DNA from: Utricularia gibba
Lineage: Eukaryota; Streptophyta; Magnoliopsida; Lamiales; Lentibulariaceae
Direction: 5' to 3'
Length of the DNA: 64,000 nt
NCBI GenBank assembly: GCA_002189035.1
Contig: NEEC01000014.1
Coordinates: 2,606,501-2,670,500 of the forward strand
The notes beneath the pieces are model-generated. The model was not told the DNA's origin. It saw nothing but the letters and a program-made list of their open reading frames with translations, and did not search any database. Position numbers and translations under genes: made by a program. This document shows positions 23,501 to 36,039 of this stretch, in pieces. Every line of letters begins with the position of its first letter. Position 1 is the first letter of the stretch.

Positions 23501-24351
23501 TTGTGTGAGGGATTCCAAAAACAATCTTTGTTCAAGTGGTTTTTTCCATTATAGAATTGGAAAGGTGGATGATGCCCTTTTTTTTTTCTTTTATTGCCCC
23601 TTGGTTTTTATTCAATATGTAGGTAATGTATGCAGCTTGTAGAATCTTTTCTTGAAGTTTCTCTTGTTCTTCCAATATGCGGATTCTTTTTTTTCGCCTC
23701 TTAGCATATTCAATAGTTCTAATGGCGAGAGGTTTGTTCGGCTCTTGGTAGTGATGAGTTCACTCACGATACGACTAAACTTTGAGGGCATGCTTGTATA
23801 TATTATATTGATGTCTCTCTCATCTTCTACGAATTCTCCCAATAGTTTAATCTTACTTATAGGTTTGTTCAATTTAACAGCAAACAACTAAATGGAGTCA
23901 GAGTTTGACATTTTTCACCAAGTTGAACTCTCTCCACAAGTTCAATCTTTTTGCTTACCGTGAGTTTTCAGTTCCTGAAAGTTCTTGAAAATTCTGCCAC
24001 AACTAAATGCAGTTTCGCAGTTTACTATCATCAAGAAAATTTCATCAATGAGGGAGCCGTGGATTGCCACTAGTGCCTGTGAGTTAGTCATTATTTCTTA
24101 CTTTGTAAGCTCTCTGGTTTTTCCTTCCTTATCTGTTGGTGGGTCCTTGATCACTATGACCCATAGACCCAAAGCGTGCATGTAGCACTTCATTTATATA
24201 GCTTATATAAGATAATTCTTTCCATCAAATTAAGGAGGTTGTAATGATATGAAGTTGTTGGTTATGTTTCTCATTTTCCTACAGGGTTAGTGAAGATAAT
24301 GGTGTATATGGAGATATGTAGTATGGTGTGTTATGTTATACTTGAATAATT

Positions 24352-24375
24352 GATCGAAACCTTGCTCTGATATCA
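24352..24375 (-). promoter_or_regulatory. Copia primer-binding site
   Basis: Minus strand TGATATCAGAGCAAGG directly abuts the 5' LTR; the usual plant copia site is TGGTATCAGAGC, complementary to initiator Met tRNA. Confidence 0.75.
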
Positions 24376-24595
24376 TGAAGATATTTTGTGCAGTTTTTAT
24401 AGATGAGAAAAAGAGGGGTTTAGAACTCAAAATGAAGATTCAAAAACAGTCATACACTCATTAAAAGTTTGGAGGATATTTAAAGCAATATATGAGTAGT
24501 AGTCAACCATTGAGATAGGATGTAGCGAGTCTCAACTTGTTGATTTGATTTGGGGTGTCCTAAAGATGGTGTAGCGAGTCTCAACTTGTTTATGA
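24376..24595 (-). repeat. 5' LTR of the minus-strand copia element
   Basis: Partner of 20372-20584. Its right end is degraded (terminal CA not kept) and it contains a local 20-bp duplication (gtagcgagtctcaacttgtt at about 24512 and 24572). Confidence 0.7.
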
Positions 24596-24750
24596 TATGT
24601 TATTATGCAAAATTCGTGTTGTTGAAGACATTGTTGAGGTGTCAAATTAGGCTGGAAGGTACGAGTTAGTAGAGGCTAGAAGTTGCAAGTCAGTAGGGTA
24701 GCACGACATTAATGGGGATGGCTACAAGAAGTGTTGAAATTATGGATCAG

Positions 24751-26057
24751 TGTTAAGTGTCATTTTCTAGTTATTATTTAGGTATTATTATGTATTAATT
24801 AAGTGCTAAGTTGCCCAATTAGGAGTTTTATTATTAAGTATTTGATTTTTATTAGAAAATTCATATTTTCCCATTTTGTGTATATTTTATGCATTTTTTT
24901 CTCACACTTTGACCGAGGCATGTCAGGAGACTGTCAGAAGTGTTGCAGGAGTATTGCAGGTGGCCAGATTTTGAGTTTTCGTACCTTGTACTCGAGTTGG
25001 AATGATTGTGGGCGGAAGACTGACACTGGTCAAGGCCCATGACTTACGGCATGTCAGAGTCTGCAGCAATTATTGGGCGCAAACTTGCACGCAAAGAAAG
25101 GCTGCTGGCGCACGCAAGACAGAAAGAATGATGGGAAGGGGACCCAAATGAATTAATGTACGTGGGAAGTCATATAAAAGCCACTTGGAGCACTTAGTTT
25201 AGGACTTTTGAACATTTTCTCTTGTACTTAGAACTTTTAGGTTCTTCCTCCCCTCAAGGAGGAAGAACACTTAGTTTCTTTTAGTTTCTGTTTCCATGGC
25301 CCTTTCGGGCTAAAAACCTTTAGTTTCTGGGAAGTAGATGAAGTTTCCTTCCAAGTCCTAAGCAATACACTCGGTTCTTCGCTGAATTCAATTCGGATTC
25401 CGCATACTTCCACGCATCTTGTTACAGTCTTTCTGTAACGACTCTTAGTCAAGGTCCATGAGTAGCAGGCCACTTCTCGCGGATTTTGGTGAAGATCAAG
25501 GTGAAGAGCACCAACTCCAACCCTGCTGGTTCGAGGGAAGTAGCAGATTGTTTGTGGCCTAGGTACCGCGACAGTGGACAGGTTGTGACCTCGGACCTGC
25601 CAATGGCCATTGGCAACAGCTGGGCACACACGCACAATTCGGTTTTGAAGGCAATTAAAGGCAATCCTCTTGTCTTCCTAATCGTCCAAGGGGGAATCAC
25701 ATGAGGCTATTCCCGTGCCTCCTTGTCAATCAGAGTGTAAGAGAGAGTAGGTTATTCCTTACTCCTATAACCAGCTATTCGGAAGAAATCAGTGAAAACC
25801 GAGGCAAGGACGGACAAAGGAAGGAGATGGAGTCTTATTCCCAGGAACTGCGTCCCGTAGTCAAGGCCCATTACTTAGGTTGTATCTTTCATTTCTGCAT
25901 CTTAAAAACCCCTTTTACAAAATCGTGACATTTTGTAGAAGTTGCTTGCAAACACTTTTCACGAAAAACAACTCCCTGAGATCGATACTCGTACTACGCT
26001 TTCTAGTGTTTTACGTTTTAAAATATTTAAAATTTGTTGAGGAAACGACACGCAACA
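24751..26057. mobile_element. Solo LTR with 5-bp target-site duplication
   Basis: A 1,307-bp unit starting TGTTAAG and ending GCAACA, with ATCAG immediately on both sides (24746-24750 and 26058-26062). TGTT/AACA ends and the duplication are those of an LTR, and no internal region remains, so it arose by recombination between two LTRs. It has a TATA-like catataaaag at about 25172. The AT-rich start and the ctccctgagatcgatactcg segment near the end resemble LTRs of Ty3/gypsy Tat or Athila elements; that assignment is tentative. Confidence 0.85.
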
Positions 26058-26062
26058 ATCAG

Positions 26063-29000
26063 TAGGGCAGCTCTACATTAATGCATGTAGTTGATGAGAA
26101 GCAAGAGAGTTATGCCTATAAAAAGCCACTTGTGATCACATTGAGCAACTCTGCAAATGGAGATCTGAAATATGATACTGTAGTTGTTTCTTTGCAACAA
26201 GAGGAATTTTAGAAGCGAAATGTAGTAGATGAGAAGTATGTTGACTTCAAAACCACATTGGCATATAATGAAGGACACAACAAAGGAAGATCTAAGGAGA
26301 AGAGCAACAACATAGGTAGGGACAAGTCCAAGCAAAGATGTGAATGACAAGAGAATCACGGGAAAAAGTATGAATCATGCTCATGTTTTCATTGTGGAAA
26401 GAAGGGTCATCTATGCAAAGACTACCATAGCTACCAACAAGCTCAGCAAGAGAAAGAGAAACAATGGAAAACTAAAGAGCTGGTGGAGCATAGTCCTTCT
26501 GCATATTTGAGTGATGTTGATATTTATCTTCTTGCATTGCTAGCTGCAAAAGTAGGAGAGACAGGTCTATCCAATTCTTGATTTATGGATTATGTGGCCT
26601 TCTTTCATGCAACTCTCCACAAAATTGATATGTTGAACTATGAAGTGTGTCATGCTAGCACTGTAGGATGGGAAATCAATCAGTTTCAGAAATTGCTAGT
26701 ATTGATAATCTTATAGTCATTAAAAATATGAGAATCTAGCTAAAGTTGTAGGGGGTGTGCCACATCCCTACTTTGCAGGTCAACTTACTCTCTATAGGAG
26801 AATTAGATGTAGCATCGTATCATTTTAGTGTGGGATCACAAATGTGGAAGCTTATAAGGGCTCTATGGTTGTTACAAAAGGGACATTGGTAGGGAGGTTG
26901 TACAAGACTGAGTTGAAACAAGGCTCTATGGAGATACATACCTAAAGGTGAGTCTTACACTCTTTGGCATAAACGATTGGGTCATCTATCAAAAGTTGGA
27001 GTTATGCAGTTTTCTAAAGATGACTTGATAGATATATCTGCTACACTCTCTACATGTGAGCACTGCATATATGGGAAGCAACATAAGGTTGCATTCAAGT
27101 CACATATGCATAGGAGTAAAGAGAAGTTGAACATTGTGTTCTTAGATGTTGGAGGTCCTATAAACATTCTCACAACTGGTGGTATGAGACACTACTTGAT
27201 CTTTGTAGATGATGCAACATGAAAAACTTGGGTTTATTTGGTGAAGAAGAAATCAGAAGTCTTTGAATGCTTCAAAGTGTTTCGTGCATTGATGGAAGGC
27301 GAAACGGGTTTACAGCTAAAATGATTCAGAACAGAAAATGGAGGAGAGTATTGCAGTGAAGAGTTCAAGAGATACTTCTAAGAGCTTGGAATTAAGAAGG
27401 TTGCCATGGAACTTGGGACGCCTTAACATAATCCAATTGCTGAGAGGCTAAATTGAAAATTGTTTGATAAAGTAAGGTGCATGTTGAAGGGAGCAGCCTT
27501 ACCTGGAAAGTTTTGGGGTGAGGTATTAAAGACAACATGTTATCCAATAGGAGTCTTAAAAAAGCTTTGGAGCTTGATGTGCTAGAAGAAAAATGGATAG
27601 GCAGGCTTGAGGCATCTATGGGTATTTGGATGCAAAGCTATGGTGTCGAATACCTCTTGATCAAAGAAAGAAGTTGGATGATCATTCCAAACCCTATGTG
27701 TTTTTAAGTTGTGGAGATCTAGAATTGGGATATAGATTGTGGGATTCCAATGGGAACAAAATCATCAAATCTAGAGATGTAAAACTTAGAAGATGAGAAG
27801 TGCTTTGACTAGAGTGATATGAAGTCTATTGAGTATGTGAGCTTGAATTCGGACTCACTAGAATTTGAAGGCAATTCGAGCTTTCCTATCCTTGAACCTG
27901 AACTTTTGAAAGTAGGAGAAGCTTTACAGCCGGAAGCTTCGTCTAAATCTAGTGAAACATAGGTGCATGTGCCAGATGTTGCACCCATCAGAAGGTCAAT
28001 GAGAGAACCGAGATCAAATACTTGGTATGCCTTTGATGAGTTTATCTTGATTATAGAGGATGGAGAACCCACTTCGTTAACTAAGGTGTAACAGTCCTGA
28101 GAGAAGGACAAATGGCTTGCTGCCATGCAAGAAGAGATGCACTCAATATGGGAGAATGACACTTATGTTCTCACTCAATTGCCTAAGGGAAGGTAAGCTC
28201 TCGACAATAAGTGGATTTTCATGTTGAAGAGGAATTATGATGGCACAGTCAAATATAAAGCCAAAATTGTGGTGAAGGGCTTTAATCAGAAGAAAGACAT
28301 TGATTATCAAGAGATCTTTTTCCCAGTGGAAAAGTGTCTGTGATTAGAATTGTATTAGTTTTTGTAGCTCCCCTAGTTCTAAAGCTACAACAAATTGATG
28401 TAAAGACAACCTTTCTACATGGCGAATTGAAGCAATAAACTTTCATGAAGCAGATTCTTGGCTTTGTCAAGTAAGGAGTAGAGCATCTAGTGTGTAAACT
28501 CAAGAAAATTTTATATGGACTAAAGCAAGTTCCAAGAGAGTGGAATCATAAGTTTTACAATTTCATGAGTAGCATTGGTTATGCTCGTATTGAGTCTGAT
28601 CCCTGTGTTTATTTTAAGAGGTATGACGAAGACTACATCATATTGGTACTTTATGTGGATGATATGCTTTTGATAAGCAAGAATCCAGTGCTAATTCTTG
28701 ATCTGAAGAAGTAGTTGAGTTCTGCATTTGATATGAAGGATCTCGGTGATGCTAGATTCATGTTGGGCCTCAATTTGAGCGAGATTGGACAACTAAGAGA
28801 TTATATCTAAAAATTAGACAAGATACATACATCAAGTGATCAAGAAGTTTGGAATGATGGATAGTAAGCCTATCATCGTTCCTATGAATCATGCCATTAA
28901 GCTTTTTGTTGAATTCTATTCCAAGAAAAAAGTAGAGAAAGAGAAGATGAGCAAGATTCGTTTTGCTTCTCTTGTTGTATCAGTCATGTACATTATGATC

Positions 29001-29330
29001 AGTACAAGACCTAATATTGCATATACTATTAGTTGTATTTGTTGCTATATGTCAAATCCCGGACAACAACATTAAGAGGCTGCTAAATGGTTATTACAGT
29101 ATTTGAAGGGGACTATGAAGTTTCAATTATGCTATATGATGCAATCTTGTGAACCTTGTGTGTATGTGGTTTCGGATCTTTCTAGAGATGTGGATATAAG
29201 GAGGTTCAAAATAGGTCTCATCACCATACTAGGAGGTGCTAGAGTGGTGTAGATGTCATCCCTACATTAATGTGTGCGGTTGATGAGACATAAGGAACTT
29301 GTGCCTATAGAAGGCCACATCCAATACCCT
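26063..29330 (+). mobile_element. Decayed Ty1/copia retrotransposon (plus strand)
   Basis: Broken copia gag-pol on the plus strand. A gag zinc knuckle at about 26384 reads CFHCGKKGHLCKDY, where the last Cys of C-x2-C-x4-H-x4-C is Tyr. The integrase zinc region (LWHKRLGHLSKVG with CEHC) is at 26950-27090, followed by DVGGPINILTTGGMRHYLIF of the core with stops. Reverse transcriptase is at 28200-28720 with intact YVDDMLL; the RNase H start, with STRPNIAYTISCI, is at 28840-29130. A stretch near 26075-26130 resembles 29262-29320 (tacattaatg...gttgatgaga...gtgcctata), probably LTR remnants. It is unrelated in orientation to the copia element to its left and differs in sequence. Confidence 0.8.
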
Positions 29331-31204
29331 TTCATGTGTGGTGAAGGTGAGAGCGGGTGAGATTTTGTCTCAGGGGCATGAAGACAATGTGCTGGTACAA
29401 GAGGCATGAGGGGCATGAAGACGATTTGCTAGTGTAAGAAACCTTGTTGATATCTTGCTTGTTATGGATCATTGATCTAGTTAACGCTTGGAGTGTTGTA
29501 CTTCTATTGCAAACATATAGTGAATTTCATCATTGCTTAAAGTTTCCAAGCTCAAGAGGTATCCCAGTTTTTTAGTTTTACTTGGTAAATTTTGCTTTTG
29601 TTTTTCTTTTATTTTACTAATACGTTTTGGGGCATCACATCAATCACCTAGGACATACACTGGGGCCTTCTTCTTCACCTTCATATTTCCAACATGTGTT
29701 CTATTTTTTTTCTTCTGTTTCATGATAGAGAATTGACTAATATTCTACTACAAAACTCAGATTTAATTGTGTATTTCTGTGTTTACATATTTTATTTCTA
29801 ATTGGAACTAAATCCAAGATTTAGTCTCAATCTTAGTTCTAATCGTTTTCTTGAGTATGCAACATATGTAAGCAATGCAAATCCCAATGAGTCGAAAAGT
29901 ATACAGTAGATGCGGCATGAAAAGAGAACAAAAGAGAAGAAAGAGAAGTATCAAATCTCAAGAAGATCAAAAAAAGGATTTTTGGCATAATAAAAGGAGA
30001 GAAAATTATCTCCCATTGGAGAACACGCCAGACAATTCTAAGGGGAAAGGAGTAGAAAATTGTAGTAGAATTATGGAGAACGAAGAAGATGAAACTAGGA
30101 TTCAAGCTTACCTCTAAACTTTCATTTTGTTTATTAGGAGCACTATTCCTAGCTGGGAGTAATTTTAGCTTTCTGCATGAACTATTTACGATTTCTGTTT
30201 ACATTTATGTTTTTCCCTTGTTTTTGCATTACGACTTGAACATGTTTTGGTTTTTATGTTATGAATATGTTTCATTTTACTTCATCATGAATGGCTAAAT
30301 GCACGTAATGCCTTAAGGTAGAAGAGAGTGTGCATGAATATTGTTTATTAGACTACATTAGCTCGGTAATTAGACAATTTCCTTCTCAAACTAGGGTAGA
30401 CCCAAGAGGGGAGGTGGTTATGTTTATCATAAACAGCTTAATTAGAGGTAGATCAAAAGTTAGGAAAATCAAAGTTTTGGGTAGACTTGAATCCTTGTAT
30501 TGTTAGATGAATGATCATCAAGTTGGGTGGTTAAGTGTAATAATGATCATGTCACTTCTAAAAATCTCAAGGCATTGCATTACCTTATTCTAGTTAGTAG
30601 TTAAATCTACCTGATTACTATCTTTCTACATCTTATTATCGAAATGCCTTAATATTAGCTTAGACTAAATCTCTTAATTGTAACAAAAAAAACATGTATC
30701 AACCTTCACACAACAAGTACATAGCTCATTGTGTTCAACTCTGATCCACTATGCTCATATTTTTTGTATGATTGGTTGTGAATTAGGCTATAAATTTATT
30801 TTATAGGAGAAGTTGCAATTTGATGATGTTGCATAATTTTTCGTTTATCATGGGGTAAAAGCTAGGGTTCAATGCATTTTACGTGTTGGAAAGGGATTCA
30901 TGTACGTCATGCATTTTTCTTTTCAAAAATTCATATTTGGAGAATGGGAATGACAAATTTTGTGTGAATTGAAACATTATTTTCGAAACAATATTGCTTC
31001 CCAAAGTTGAGGGAAAAAGCACCATGAAGCTGCTTCACCTATGTGTTGTATGTACTAGTGTCAATAAATTTGTTTGACTTGAAGGGAGTAATCTTCAACA
31101 CAATTTTCTAACTAGCTGCATTGTTGATTTGGAATGGAAACTGATATATGTTGGATCTACTGAGGATGAAACATATTGCTTGAGAGTGTTCTTGTTAGCC
31201 CAAT
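29331..31204. other. AT-rich interval between copia and Tat elements
   Basis: No gene or element ends recognised. Short open frames have no family resemblance. The left 200 bp may be copia LTR remains. Confidence 0.5.
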
Positions 31205-31209
31205 CAATG

Positions 31210-31749
31210 TTGGTGATGGGGTATAAATCAGCAAAGGATAATCGGTTTCTGAAAGGCTGCCAAAACGAGCTCTGATGGGATAACACCAGTCGATAGACCG
31301 ATATGTGTCAGAAATCTGACAGCGATGGCCGTATGGCACAGTTTGAAAACCAGCCGAATTACGGCAGGGCAGACGGCCGATATCTGAAAAGCAAGATCAC
31401 ATAGCAGGCGCAGAAAGCAATCGACGTTTACAAAATTCAGGACTTGGTCCGATCGACCTCTTCTATAAATAGAAGAAATCATAATGGAAAAAAGGTTCGA
31501 CCCTAAGCCTCCCAACCTGTACCTTTCTTCACCATCTCCGTCTAGTAAAGACTTTCTCTAGCGAGCTCCGATAGGTCCGTGGTTTTTCTGTCCTTCGATG
31601 GTTTCCACATAAAAACATCCACCCCACCCTTATTTCTGTTGATCAAATCAAACAAATCGCAAAATAGCATACAAAGGTGCGATATCTCCAGCTGCACCTA
31701 TAACCCGAAAATCGGCCCCCATCTCAGACACCGATGTTCACCCATAACA
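31210..31749 (+). repeat. 5' LTR of the Tat element
   Basis: Begins TGATGGGGTATAAATC and ends CCCATAACA. Contains a TATA-like tctataaatagaag at about 31462, the likely transcription start region. Confidence 0.92.
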
Positions 31750-31753
31750 TTTT

Positions 31754-31771
31754 TGGCACCCACCGTGGGGC
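31754..31771 (+). promoter_or_regulatory. Primer-binding site of the Tat element
   Basis: TGGCACCCACCGTGGGGC lies 4 bp after the 5' LTR, the position and form of a tRNA primer site; I cannot name the tRNA with certainty. Confidence 0.7.
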
Positions 31772-31825
31772 AGATCTATTGTCCCACTCGAGAAATCCAC
31801 AGAAGCCGCTCACTGAACATCGATC

Positions 31826-33490
31826 ATGGTGGAAAATAACACGGCCACCAATTCTGCCCACGAAGGAAGTGTCGGCACACAAGACCCTGGCCTTATGGTC
31901 ATCAGTAGGGAGCAACTGAAAACCCTTTTCACGGAAATTCTCTCCTACTTTAGGGCACCTTCGGGTTTGAACTCCAATGCACAGGAGGGGACACTCGAAA
32001 CTGCACAATGAGCAGAAAAGCGACCCCTGATTCCGGACTACCCCTTGGACACGGAGACTGAATCCGAAACCGAGGAGGAGATGTTGCGAAGAAAGAGGCG
32101 CAACCAAGTTATCTATGAGCTAGGAACGGATAGGGAAAACATGACTAGCGAAATCTTGGAAAAAAGGGAAGAAGAGCTGAGGAGAGAACTAGACCTTATT
32201 CGTGAGAGAAAAACTTATCGGCAAACAGACGTTGCCAAGAAGAAGAGAGAGCAGGGGCTTCAGGGAGGCTTTCGATCAGAACGTATGCATTGGAAAGGGG
32301 GACGTTATGGCTGATCTTGACATAGCCCTGAAGAGCAGTGCTGAAGGAGCTACTGGAACCCCCGCGCTGCATTTTAACCCTTTCTCGGATGAGTTAATCG
32401 GGGAAGAGCTAGAGAGGGGATTCAGAATCCTCAACAAACTACCCACATATGATGGAAAAGAGGACCCTATATCTCATGTGACCGACTTCGACATGAGGAT
32501 GGCCACGGTATGGGATTCGGAGGTCATGAAATGTAAGTTATTTGCTTGGAACCGTGCAGTGTGGGATCCTATCGGGAGTTGGTGTTACTTTTTACCACCC
32601 GGTATGCTGTCAACATCGAGGCTCCACCTTCAAAGGCAGCATTGTATTCTATTCGGTATGACCACTGAAAAGAGAGCTTGAGAAGATTCATCGATCGATT
32701 CAACTGCCTAGCACAAGATGTTCAGCTGGATTTGAAGGAGAGGGTAGAAGTAATGAAATGGGCCGTAGGAACGTCGAAGCTAGGACAGAGTCTGTCTAAG
32801 TCCCCACCGAAAAATCTTGGAGAATTGCTAAGGAAAATCATGAAGTACATCCGAGTCAATGACGACCTTAGGGCCAAGATGAAAAGTCGCGTAGAGATCC
32901 ATCCGGTCTCGCAGCAAGAGATGCGACCCAACTGGGCCCCCCGGCCGAATAAGTGCAGTGAAGTATATCAGGTGGAACCGACTAGAATGGATGCTTATTG
33001 TGAGATACACAAGACAACCGGGCACAATACGGTCGACTGCTGTGTAATGAGAAGGATGGTTGAACAATATCATGCCGGTGCTGGAATAAACAACGCGACA
33101 TGGAACACTGCACAAATAATGAAACGAAAAAGGGGGCAAAATGAGCATTCGAGGAACGAAGGTAACCGATACGCGAAATTCCCCACAAAACTAACAAGGG
33201 GAACCCCACGGGCTAGCAGGGGCCTATACCCCAAAAGAGAACAAGATGCACCGGAAAGTTCAAGGAACCCCAACCAGGCACAAGGTAGTCCCCTCTATGT
33301 TTGGGAAATCCATAAGGTATCCAGAGGGACCGAAATTGATGAATCCGGGAAAGCACGGAAGAGATACTTGGACGAAGCTAGAAGAGGAGAAGTCTTCGAA
33401 ATCGGGAAATGTCAGATTGAGAGAGCCGCCTGGGAAAAGAAAGAGATCAACTTCTCCGATAGAGACATTCCAGTCGGCCCAGCTACATGA
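31826..33490 (+). pseudogene. Tat gag region
   Basis: Frame pieces at 31826-32011, 32045-32314, 32202-32681 and 32678-33490 together resemble plant retrotransposon gag: an acidic coiled N-part with many Glu/Arg, then FNPFSDELIGEELERGFRIL with LPTYDGKEDPISHVTDFDMR, and FIDRFNCLAQDVQLDLKE. The blocks are separated by an in-frame stop near 32009 and frame changes near 32250 and 32650. Gag would form the particle. Confidence 0.8.
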
Positions 33491-33499
33491 AATGAATCT

Positions 33500-34020
33500 T
33501 TGATGATAATAGGGATATGCGGAAGCACCAAGGTAAGGAGGATTCTCGTCGACCAGGGATCTTCCTGCAACATCATGAAAAAGGAAGTCGCCGAGTTACT
33601 GACATTGTCTAAAGAGGAAGATATCCCCCCCATCTGCATGGAGTTATACGCATTCGATCAACGGGCCGTACAGACGGTCGGAAAGATAACCTTGCCCATG
33701 ACATTCGGCGTGGTCGGACGAAACCGAACCGAAAGATTGTAATTTTTTATTTTGGATTCGGAGGTCTCGTATAACATCATCCTCAGTGGACCCGGAATCA
33801 ACCAATTTGGTATGCTACCCTCGACTGTGCATCTGAAGGTTAAATTTCCAACGCCAAGGGGCATCTGCACGCTGGATATCGACCAAGCAGCCGTCCGATC
33901 CTGTTATGTGTCTTCTTGCCGAGACCCCTATGCGAAGAAGCCGAGAATAATGATGGTGGAAAAGGAGTCCCGGGAACCTCCCAGGCAAGCAATGGAATCG
34001 GTGGGGAACAAGTCATTGCA
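33500..34020 (+). pseudogene. Tat aspartic protease region
   Basis: Contains RRILVDQGSSCNIM; the catalytic D-(S/T)-G of retroviral-type proteases is here D-Q-G in the frame as read. A second conserved part is SYNIILSGPGINQFGMLPST at about 33765. A stop separates the two pieces at 33740. Confidence 0.75.
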
Positions 34021-34079
34021 ACTAATACCAGGAGATATGTAGAAGCAACCCACATCGGCACCAGTTTAAACGCCATTTT

Positions 34080-35040
34080 TGAGAAAAGGTTAGCCGAACT
34101 TTTGATGCAGAATGTCGACATTTTTTCCTGGATTGCTGCGGACTTTGTAGGCATCGTTTGATCCGTCGCCAAACATCATATTGATACTTACCCAGGGGCA
34201 AAGCCGGTTCGGCAAAAGTAGCAGCACTTCTCTGAAGAAAAGTGCCGGATCATAAAAGAGAAAACGAAAGAGTTACTGGAAGTCGGTTACGTGAAGGAGA
34301 TTCAGTACTCCGAATGGGTGGCCAACCTCATCGTCATCCTGAAACCCTGGGGAAAATGGAGAATGTGCGTGATTTCACTGATCTCAACGTCTGTTGCGAA
34401 AGGGATCCTTACCCCCTGCCAAAGATTGATAAACTGGTGGATGCCATTGCCGGATCCTGATTCCCGAGCACCATGGACACGTATTCGGGATATCATCAAA
34501 TTCTCATCGCGGAGAAGGACCAATCGAAAACCACCTTCTACACTAAGGATGGGGTTTACTGCTATGTCGCGATGCCATTTGGTTTGAAGAATACTGAGGT
34601 GACTTATCAGAGGTTGGTGAACAAAATATTCCCTTCTGAAATCGGTACTTCTATGGAAGTGTACGTGGACTATATGATCGTAAAATCTATGAATGAAGAA
34701 GAGAGAGGAATCGAAGCTGTTGGATTCTTGCTTCTCTCTATGTTGGTTATACGGGTTAAAGCTCAACCCGTTGAAGTGTTGCTTCGGGATACAAAGTAGG
34801 AAATTCCTTGGGCATTATGTATCACAGAGAGGAATCGAAGCTGACCCGAGAAGATTAAGTCAATATGCGAAATGCAACCCCCAAGGACAATCAAGGAGTA
34901 CTAGAGTCTCGCGAGTAAATTGGCTGCCCTCAGCTGTTTCATATCTCGGTCGGCCGATAAGTCGACATCTTTCTTCAAGGCCCTGCGAAAGGGAAATGCT
35001 TTAGAATGGAACAAGAATTGTCGGATTGCCTTTGAGAAGC
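34080..35040 (+). pseudogene. Tat reverse transcriptase region
   Basis: Blocks EVGYVKEIQYSEWVANLIVI-like (in shifting frames), MDTYSGYHQILIAEKDQSKT, TKDGVYCYVAMPFGLKN and VYVDYMIVKS are the RT palm segments. The catalytic YVDD is YVDY (codon at 34671-34673), which removes one metal-binding Asp. Frame shifts occur near 34290, 34470 and 34800. Confidence 0.85.
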
Positions 35041-35850
35041 TCAAAGAATATCTCTCATCACCCACATTCTTAGTGGTTGTAAAAGAAGGAGAGCCCCTAT
35101 GGCTCTACCTATCAATATCGCTCTACCTACAACCATATTAGGGGATAAACACATGCCGGTGTATTATGTGAGCATGGTTTTATTATCGGCCGAAACCTGG
35201 TACATAGTGACAGAGAAATTCATCTTGGCTCTGAAAATGGCGGCCACCAAGTTGAAATCATACTTCCAAGATCGGCACATCGTGGTATTCACTCATCAGC
35301 CTTTGAAGAATATGCTATCTCGACCTGAAATTTCCGGAAGGGTAGCCAAATGGGCGGTCGAGTTAAGCAGGATGGATATCGAATTCAGGTCAAGAACGGC
35401 GATCAAAGCCTAGCCTCTTGCCGATTTCGTGATCGAGATGACTCAGTCAATTAAACGATTTTTAGAGACCAACGACCGGTGGGCCATCTATATCAATGGT
35501 TCTACGTACAACGGGGTAGGAGGTGGAATTGATATACAACGGGGAACACATCTACATCACAGTGAAGTTTCTATTCCCTGCCTCTAACAATGTAGCCGAA
35601 TACGAAGCCCTGGTCGAAGGGATGAAAATTGCCAAGGAACTTGGAGTTTTAGAGCTCGACATTTATACAGACTCACGACTAGTATAAGGAAAAATTTCAG
35701 GTGAGTATGAAACCCATGACCCTCTAATGGCTCTGTACTGTGTTAAGGTGAAAGAGTTAGTAAAGACCTTCAAGGAGTTCACTTTGTCGCATGTTGCACG
35801 TGAGGAAAACAGATCTGCAGACAGCCTCGCCCGGTTTACCGCGGGTTTTC
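35041..35850 (+). pseudogene. Tat RNase H and second (archaeal-type) RNase H
   Basis: First RNase H: YYVSMVLLSAETWYIVTEKF and FTHQPLKNMLSRPEISGRVA up to about 35415. After a stop, a second RNase H begins near 35480 (WAIYINGST, then AEYEALVEGMKIAKELGVLE with IYTDSRLV, and HVAREENRSADSLARF). Two RNase H domains between RT and integrase mark the Tat lineage. Confidence 0.82.
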
Positions 35851-36039
35851 CGGAACTAAAAGAAGGGAGTGTGACAATCCGATTGTGGGATCAACCTTCA
35901 GTAACCTTGTGGGCAGTGAACCATATTACCCAACAACCGGAAAATGACATCTCTCCGCAACTGAAACTCCTTGAAGATTGGATATCGCCCTACATCCGAT
36001 ACCTACAAAACGGAGAAACACCACCCGATAAATTGGAAG

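Larger units (their letters stand above)
20372..24595 (-). mobile_element. Decayed Ty1/copia retrotransposon (minus strand)
   Basis: Two similar terminal repeats (20372-20584 and about 24376-24595) bound broken gag-pol sequence read on the minus strand. From right to left: gag-like fragment 23887-23612, zinc-knuckle area 23535-23311, integrase fragment 22794-22564, reverse transcriptase 21571-21317 with the catalytic YIDD motif, RNase H 21262-20846 ending with the copia-typical TKAEYIVGIETAKHAIWL. Domain order integrase before RT identifies copia. A primer-binding site (TGATATCAGAGC, one base from the usual initiator-Met tRNA match) abuts the right LTR. Stops and frameshifts separate all blocks, so the element cannot encode its proteins. 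No target-site duplication was recognised. Confidence 0.88.
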
